A DNA stretch of 64,000 nucleotides from JAHZFN01 sp965149945 (lineage in GTDB: Bacteria; Bacillota; Dehalobacteriia; UBA4068; UBA4997), in the NCBI GenBank assembly GCA_965149945.1, contig CBCTTQ010000003.1:34574-98573 (forward strand), read 5' to 3'. A program made the translations under genes and the position numbers. The first letter of the stretch is position 1. Each line of letters starts with the position of its first letter. Below, in pieces: positions 59,821 through 64,000 of the stretch. The notes under the pieces were generated by a model. That model searched no databases. It saw nothing but the letters and a program-made list of their open reading frames with translations, and was not told the DNA's origin.

Positions 59821-59854
59821 CAAAACCGCCGTTGCCCAAAAGACAACGACGGTT
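59821..59854 (-). terminator. Terminator of the metNIQ operon
   Basis: On the minus strand, AACCGTCGTTG pairs with CAACGGCGGTT (one mismatch) around a T/G loop and is followed by TTGT. It lies 46 bases past the metQ stop. Confidence 0.65.
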
Positions 59855-59899
59855 CCAATCCTGATTTCTCAATGACTCCTTAACGGAGCGGTATTTTCC

Positions 59900-60742
59900 T
59901 TATTCAATGACCAGCTGCCAGGCGCCTTGATAACTTTCATCAAAAGCGGTCCGCGCTTCCTCTGTGCGGTATGCTTCCAACACATCCTGTACCCATGCCG
60001 CGTCCTGATCTTCCGGACGGATAGTCAAACCGATCATAGCATCCTCATTGGGTTCCTCCATCAAAAAAGCGCTCTGAGGGTCCAAACCGTTTTCTAAAAT
60101 ATGCGAGCTCGGGCAAACGGAAATGGCCACGTCGTTCAACGATTCCACCAGCTGAGTTTCCGCTACGGAGACAAATTCCAGATTTTTGGGATTGTCCACA
60201 ATGTCATACTGCGAATACAAACCATCCTCATCGGGTTCTTCCGGCAAAGTCAACAAACCGGCTTCCTGCAACAAGCGCAGCGCCCGATCCTCGTTGGAAA
60301 CATCGTTGGTAATGGATACTTGAGCGCCATCAGGAATTTCTTCCAAAGAATCATACTGTGTGGAATAAATTCCAAGATTGGGATAAGCAATCAATCCCGC
60401 CATTACCAAATCGGTGCCATGATCCGCGTTGTACATTTCCATATAGGGGGTGTGCTGATAGATATTACAGTCGATGGAACCCTCCTCCAAAGCAGTGTCC
60501 GGCAGCACGTAATCATCAAAATATGTAATTTCCACCGTATAACCCATTTCTTCCAATACGGGTTGGATACATTCCGCACTGGGAGCCGCGCTGGGCTCCG
60601 TACCGATGACAATGGTGTCTTTTTCAGCAGAGGCTTCCGTACCGCCTTCGTTTGTCGCGGCTTCGTCGCCGCCGCAGGCGGTCAACCCCAGACACAGCGT
60701 CAAACCCAATACCAAACCTAAAATCAGTTTTCCTTTTTTCAT
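59900..60742 (-). CDS. metQ: MetQ/NlpA-family substrate-binding lipoprotein
   Basis: The 280-residue protein has a lipoprotein signal with lipobox LTAC (Cys23) and an NlpA-type binding domain (IVIGTEPSAAPSAECIQPVLEEMGY, DCNIYQHTPYMEMYN, VSITNDVSNEDRALRLLQEAGL). It binds methionine or a related compound outside the membrane and delivers it to MetNI. The acidic, poorly conserved linker (EAATNEGGTEASAEKD) is normal. It is 120 bases after metI. Confidence 0.9.
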   Translation of the reverse strand: MKKGKLILGLVLGLTLCLGLTACGGDEAATNEGGTEASAEKDTIVIGTEPSAAPSAECIQPVLEEMGYTVEITYFDDYVLPDTALEEGSIDCNIYQHTPYMEMYNADHGTDLVMAGLIAYPNLGIYSTQYDSLEEIPDGAQVSITNDVSNEDRALRLLQEAGLLTLPEEPDEDGLYSQYDIVDNPKNLEFVSVAETQLVESLNDVAISVCPSSHILENGLDPQSAFLMEEPNEDAMIGLTIRPEDQDAAWVQDVLEAYRTEEARTAFDESYQGAWQLVIE

Positions 60743-60862
60743 TATCCATTCCTCCGTTTTTTCATTTTTTGTTTTTATTCATCATATCGGCCATAAACCA
60801 GGATCGTTTGTTCCATATTTATATTCTTTTATTCCGCGGAGTCATCTCATTTCTTTCGTTTT

Positions 60863-61522
60863 TTATTTTACTTTTTTATAAATCCAATTGCCGAAGCTCT
60901 GGATAAACTGCACAATAATCACCAAGATCACAACCGTCGTGTACATAATCAAATCATCATAACTTTGATAACCGTACATCAAGGCGACTGCTCCCAGCCC
61001 TTTGGCGCCCACCGCGCCTGCCATCGCCGTGCCGCCCATCGCGGTAATCGTGGAAAGCACCAATCCCGATACCACGGCGGGTACCGATTCCACCATAATG
61101 ATATGATAGATGATCTGCCAATCTGTCATACCAAAAGCGCGCCCCGCCTCGATCAGTTCCGGATCCACTTCCAGAAAAGCGCTCTCGAAAATTCTGGCGA
61201 TAAAAGGAGCCATGGCTACCGTCAGCGGCACAATAGCCGCCTGGGTGCCGATGGAAGTTCCGGCAATCAAACGAGTAACGGGAATAATGGCTACGATCAG
61301 GATAATAAAAGGAAAGGAACGAAACATATTCACCAGAAAATCCACAATCCGATAAACCGTTCGATTGGGGTGCATTCCATGCGCGCCGGTAATCAACAGT
61401 ATAATGGCAATACCAAACCCGAGGATACTGCCGAAAATCATGCTGGCGGCGGTCATGTAAATAGTCTCCAGGGCGGCCGGTCCAATGATATTGACCAGCG
61501 CTTCTCCCAATTCACTCAGCAT
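60863..61522 (-). CDS. metI: Methionine-type ABC transporter permease MetI
   Basis: The 219-residue permease has about five membrane segments and the EAA-type loop (EAGRAFGMTDWQIIYHIIMVES), plus VNMFRSFPFIILIVAIIP, both typical of MetI. I start at the ATG at 61522 (GAGGTGG six bases upstream); it overlaps the metN stop by 11 bases. Confidence 0.92.
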   Translation of the reverse strand: MLSELGEALVNIIGPAALETIYMTAASMIFGSILGFGIAIILLITGAHGMHPNRTVYRIVDFLVNMFRSFPFIILIVAIIPVTRLIAGTSIGTQAAIVPLTVAMAPFIARIFESAFLEVDPELIEAGRAFGMTDWQIIYHIIMVESVPAVVSGLVLSTITAMGGTAMAGAVGAKGLGAVALMYGYQSYDDLIMYTTVVILVIIVQFIQSFGNWIYKKVK

Positions 61523-62504
61523 TTCTGTCCACCTCGCCTTTCTCCTCGAGTACCTGCCACGACAAACCGTTTTGCCGCAAAACATCCCGCGTCTGATCGA
61601 GGCGCTCTTCCGGCACGTTGATCACAAAACTGCCCAATACCTGATCCCGGTAAGTATCAATTTGCCCGGCAACAATAGGCACTTCTTGATCCAACTGTCG
61701 CAACACCGCGCTCAAAGCGGTAGTTTGCGCCATTCCAGCCGGCAGCATCAACCGAACATTGACACCGCTTTCAGGCAAGGGCGCGCTGTCTCTGCCCAAA
61801 AAAGAACGGAAAGCCGGCGGCTGTCGCAAAAACATATCGGCAACATCTCCCGTAGAAGAAATTTTCCCGTTTTCTAAAATAGACATCTTTCTGCAAATCT
61901 GTCTGACTACCGACATCTGATGGGTAACCACCACAATCGTCAACCCGATTTTTTCATTAATATCTCGCAGCAATGCCAAAATCGATTGGGTTGTCTTGGG
62001 ATCCAAAGCCGAAGTTGCCTCATCACAAAGCAAAATCTGCGGATTCATAGAAAGAGCGCGGGCAATAGCCACCCGTTGTTTTTGGCCGCCGGAAAGCACG
62101 GCCGGTTTCTCATGGATTTTTTCGGGAATCCCGACCAAATCCAACAATTCCCTCACTCTGTAGTCAATGGCGTTTTTATCCATCTTCCAAACCTTCATCG
62201 GCAGAGCAATATTTTGATACACACTTCTACGTTCTAATAAAGCAAAATTCTGAAAGATCATCCCGATATTTTTCTGAAAAAGTCTCAATTCCCCTTTCCC
62301 TAATAAAGAAACCTCCGTCCCATCTACCACCAAACTGCCTTTGTCATATTTTTCCAACCCGTTGATACACCGCAGCAAAGTGGATTTCCCCGCGCCGCTT
62401 TTACCTACCAGCCCGTAAATATCCCCTTTTTCGATATGTAAATCAATTTGCTGCAATACCTTCAAATCGCCAAATGACTTTTCTAAACCTTTGATTGTTA
62501 TCAT
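61512..62504 (-). CDS. metN: Methionine-type ABC transporter ATPase MetN
   Basis: The 330-residue protein has Walker A GKSGAGKST (34-42), signature LSGGQKQRVAIARAL, Walker B ILLCDEATSALD and a C-terminal NIL domain (about 250-325), where methionine binds to inhibit transport. The ATG at 62504 has AAGGAAG upstream. The methyltransferase gene upstream ends 36 bases inside a longer reading of this frame but not in the chosen one. Confidence 0.93.
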   Translation of the reverse strand: MITIKGLEKSFGDLKVLQQIDLHIEKGDIYGLVGKSGAGKSTLLRCINGLEKYDKGSLVVDGTEVSLLGKGELRLFQKNIGMIFQNFALLERRSVYQNIALPMKVWKMDKNAIDYRVRELLDLVGIPEKIHEKPAVLSGGQKQRVAIARALSMNPQILLCDEATSALDPKTTQSILALLRDINEKIGLTIVVVTHQMSVVRQICRKMSILENGKISSTGDVADMFLRQPPAFRSFLGRDSAPLPESGVNVRLMLPAGMAQTTALSAVLRQLDQEVPIVAGQIDTYRDQVLGSFVINVPEERLDQTRDVLRQNGLSWQVLEEKGEVDRNAE

Positions 62505-62539
62505 ATAATTCTTCCTTAACAAAAAAACTAAAAAACGCG

Positions 62540-63616
62540 TTATTCCTGCCATTGTTCTTCATGGTAGGGATATGCCGCGCATTTTCTGGCAGCGTGAAAA
62601 TAAGCGCGTACATTTTCCGGCGGTATCAGAGGAGAACAATCACAACCTGTGTTAATAGTAAAGCCGGATGGACTATCCCCTGCCTTCCGATAGCATTCCC
62701 GCACAGAAGCCGCCACTTGCGCCGGAGTACCCAGCGCCATGATTTCGACAGGAGGAACATTGCCGGAAATGGGGATCGCGTGACCCAAAGCAGCTTTTGC
62801 TACAGCCAAATCTACTTTATCATCCAAACTCAAACTGCTATAACCGCAGTTCAAAATATCCAAAAGAATTTTAGTAGTATCTCCGCAAATGTGACAGCTG
62901 ACACCATAAGGCCGAATCTGCTGACAGGCGGCAACAAACGCGCGAGCATACGGCTGTACAAAAGTCCGAAATTGCTCCGGCCGCAACAAACTTCCGGAAG
63001 CCACAGGATCGGAAATCCCGACAGGAATCTCCTCTCGTAAAAAATCCGCGGCAAGCCGAATCAAAGCAGCATTGACAACTTCTAACAGTCGATGTAAATT
63101 TTCCGGATCGCGATGAATGGCGCGCAATAAGTTTTCCGGTCCCACCAACGATGAAGCAGCAGTGAAAGCGCCGGGAAATCCCATCCCATAAGGAACTTCT
63201 TCACCGATACGCTCCTGGATCATTCGCAAAGCATCCAAACAATTTCTAGCATGGATCTCATGAGCAGCAGAAAAGATTTCCGGGGAAATTTTTCGATACT
63301 CCTCTAAAGAAGAAAAAGGATGCCGCAAAATAGACGGCGCTCCGATTTCAGGTTGGCTCATGACAGCGCCGTAAATCTCGCCGAATGTAGACAAACCGTA
63401 AAATACCTCAACACTGTCAACACCAAAAGTCTCATAAATTTTAATCTGTGTTTCGGCTTTTATCGCAGCCGGGCTCTTCAATTCCCGTAAATCTTCCGCA
63501 AACATCCGCCGCGCCGCCGAAGTAAAGATAATCCCGATGGGCATGCGGTCAACCGGGCGATTTTCTTTCAAACAGCGTTGCCGTTCCTTCGGCGTCATTT
63601 GATCGTTCTGATGCAT
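62540..63616 (-). CDS. UroD-family methyltransferase (MtaA/CmuA-like)
   Basis: The 358-residue protein has the uroporphyrinogen decarboxylase-type barrel but carries the MtaA-type zinc site: His242-x-Cys244 in SCHICGDTT and a Cys in NTGCDCSP (Cys325 or Cys327). Such enzymes move methyl groups between corrinoid proteins and thiols (coenzyme M, homocysteine or others). There is no corrinoid protein gene next to it. It is 36 bases upstream of metN in the same unit, suggesting that its product or methyl acceptor is the imported compound (inference). The start is uncertain as the AAGGA site is very close to the ATG. Confidence 0.82.
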   Translation of the reverse strand: MHQNDQMTPKERQRCLKENRPVDRMPIGIIFTSAARRMFAEDLRELKSPAAIKAETQIKIYETFGVDSVEVFYGLSTFGEIYGAVMSQPEIGAPSILRHPFSSLEEYRKISPEIFSAAHEIHARNCLDALRMIQERIGEEVPYGMGFPGAFTAASSLVGPENLLRAIHRDPENLHRLLEVVNAALIRLAADFLREEIPVGISDPVASGSLLRPEQFRTFVQPYARAFVAACQQIRPYGVSCHICGDTTKILLDILNCGYSSLSLDDKVDLAVAKAALGHAIPISGNVPPVEIMALGTPAQVAASVRECYRKAGDSPSGFTINTGCDCSPLIPPENVRAYFHAARKCAAYPYHEEQWQE

Positions 63617-63668
63617 ATCCTTCCACTCTTTTCACCTGAAACACGCGCTTCCCTGCTAACATAAAGTA

Positions 63669-63698
63669 AGTATACCATAGTATAAAACAATGTGTAAA
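63669..63698 (-). promoter_or_regulatory. Promoter of the methyltransferase-metNIQ operon
   Basis: On the minus strand, TTTACA (63693-63698) and TATACT (63669-63674) are 18 bases apart. I see no S-box or T-box between it and the gene. Confidence 0.55.
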
Positions 63699-64000
63699 AT
63701 AAAATAAATCTATCTATAAGATTCTTAAATAAAAATAATTTATGCAAGAAAATAAATTTCTCTCTGTCTTCCGAACTTTTTTATAAACTTCATTCTTTTT
63801 TCACAATGCCGTAAATAAAACCGTTCCGTAGCTTTTAGAAGGAAAAAAACAGTGTAAAAATTTTCCGGTTTTTATTTCAATCTTCTTCCCTCTCCGCCTG
63901 CCGCTCACAGCACAACCAAAAACTCCGCGAAAACTCATCAAACCAAAAAAAATATTTCTTGTATCCACCGCCTCAATCACCAACACACAACAACCCCTCC
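63699..64000. other. AT-rich intergenic DNA at the window end
   Basis: No supported gene, RNA or repeat is visible in this stretch. It has several A/T runs; the one short open frame on the minus strand has no ribosome binding site. Confidence 0.5.

Noticed and set aside
1..64000. CRISPR arrays, tRNA or rRNA genes, insertion sequences, prophage
   Set aside because: No regularly spaced direct repeats, tRNA-like CCA/T-loop patterns, rRNA sequence, transposase or integrase frames were recognised on either strand. A dedicated scan could still find short items I missed.

Overview
The window looks like a chromosomal segment of a low-to-mid GC Bacillota (Firmicutes), most likely Clostridia-like (Peptococcaceae-type) or Negativicutes. 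Support comes from the S10-spc-alpha ribosomal cluster with a KOW-domain gene between map and infA, the zinc-type S14 and four-cysteine adenylate kinase, strong AGGAGG ribosome binding sites with sigma-A type promoters, a YqeG/AroE-like pair, a CwlD-like amidase, and an 11-gene Nuo core without nuoE, nuoF or nuoG. The genus cannot be fixed from the sequence. Almost every gene is on the minus strand. Only an amidase, a DUF554 protein and a TerC protein are on the plus strand. I saw no rRNA, tRNA, CRISPR array, prophage or insertion sequence.

Layout. 1-1.8 kb: end-truncated unknown gene, a divergent AroE-like protein and YqeG. 2-13.1 kb: a complex I operon, nuoA-B-C-D-H-I-J-K-L-M-N followed by a second nuoM. 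13.7-20.6 kb: cytosolic-type amidase, MetY-type sulfhydrylase with an overlapping leader ORF, DUF554 membrane protein, WYL regulator, TerC behind a yybP-ykoY (manganese) riboswitch, GNAT acetyltransferase and YbaK deacylase. 20.9-27.3 kb: DUF815 ATPase, RsmE, and the cell-wall group ftsE-ftsX-M23 peptidase-CtpA. 27.9-33.9 kb: arginine genes argC-J-B-D-G. 34.1-40 kb: rpsU, hinT, mtaB, an AmmeMemoRadiSam-type radical SAM gene, cwlD-like, rpsI, rplM and truA. 40-43.6 kb: ECF transporter energising module (ecfA1, ecfA2, ecfT) interrupted by two flavin-binding PNPOx genes. 43.9-59.5 kb: the ribosomal cluster from rpsJ to rplQ. 59.9-63.6 kb: metN-I-Q preceded by a UroD/MtaA-like methyltransferase.

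The most interesting system is the complex I operon. It carries a fourth antiporter-like pump subunit (second NuoM, with the key Glu and Lys retained). NuoL has a matching insertion of about 26 residues in its lateral helix, which looks like a tandem duplication of a 26-residue unit. This is the signature expected of an enlarged complex I translocating an extra proton. No NADH-oxidising module is encoded nearby, so the electron donor is unknown.

Other points worth a look: an AroE paralogue whose two catalytic residues are replaced; a CwlD-like amidase with one zinc ligand changed to Gln; a possible leaderless leader ORF coupled to metY; two FMN-type proteins inside an ECF transporter operon; a corrinoid-type methyltransferase linked to a MetNIQ importer; and structured leaders before rpsU, rplM and between rpsJ and rplC.
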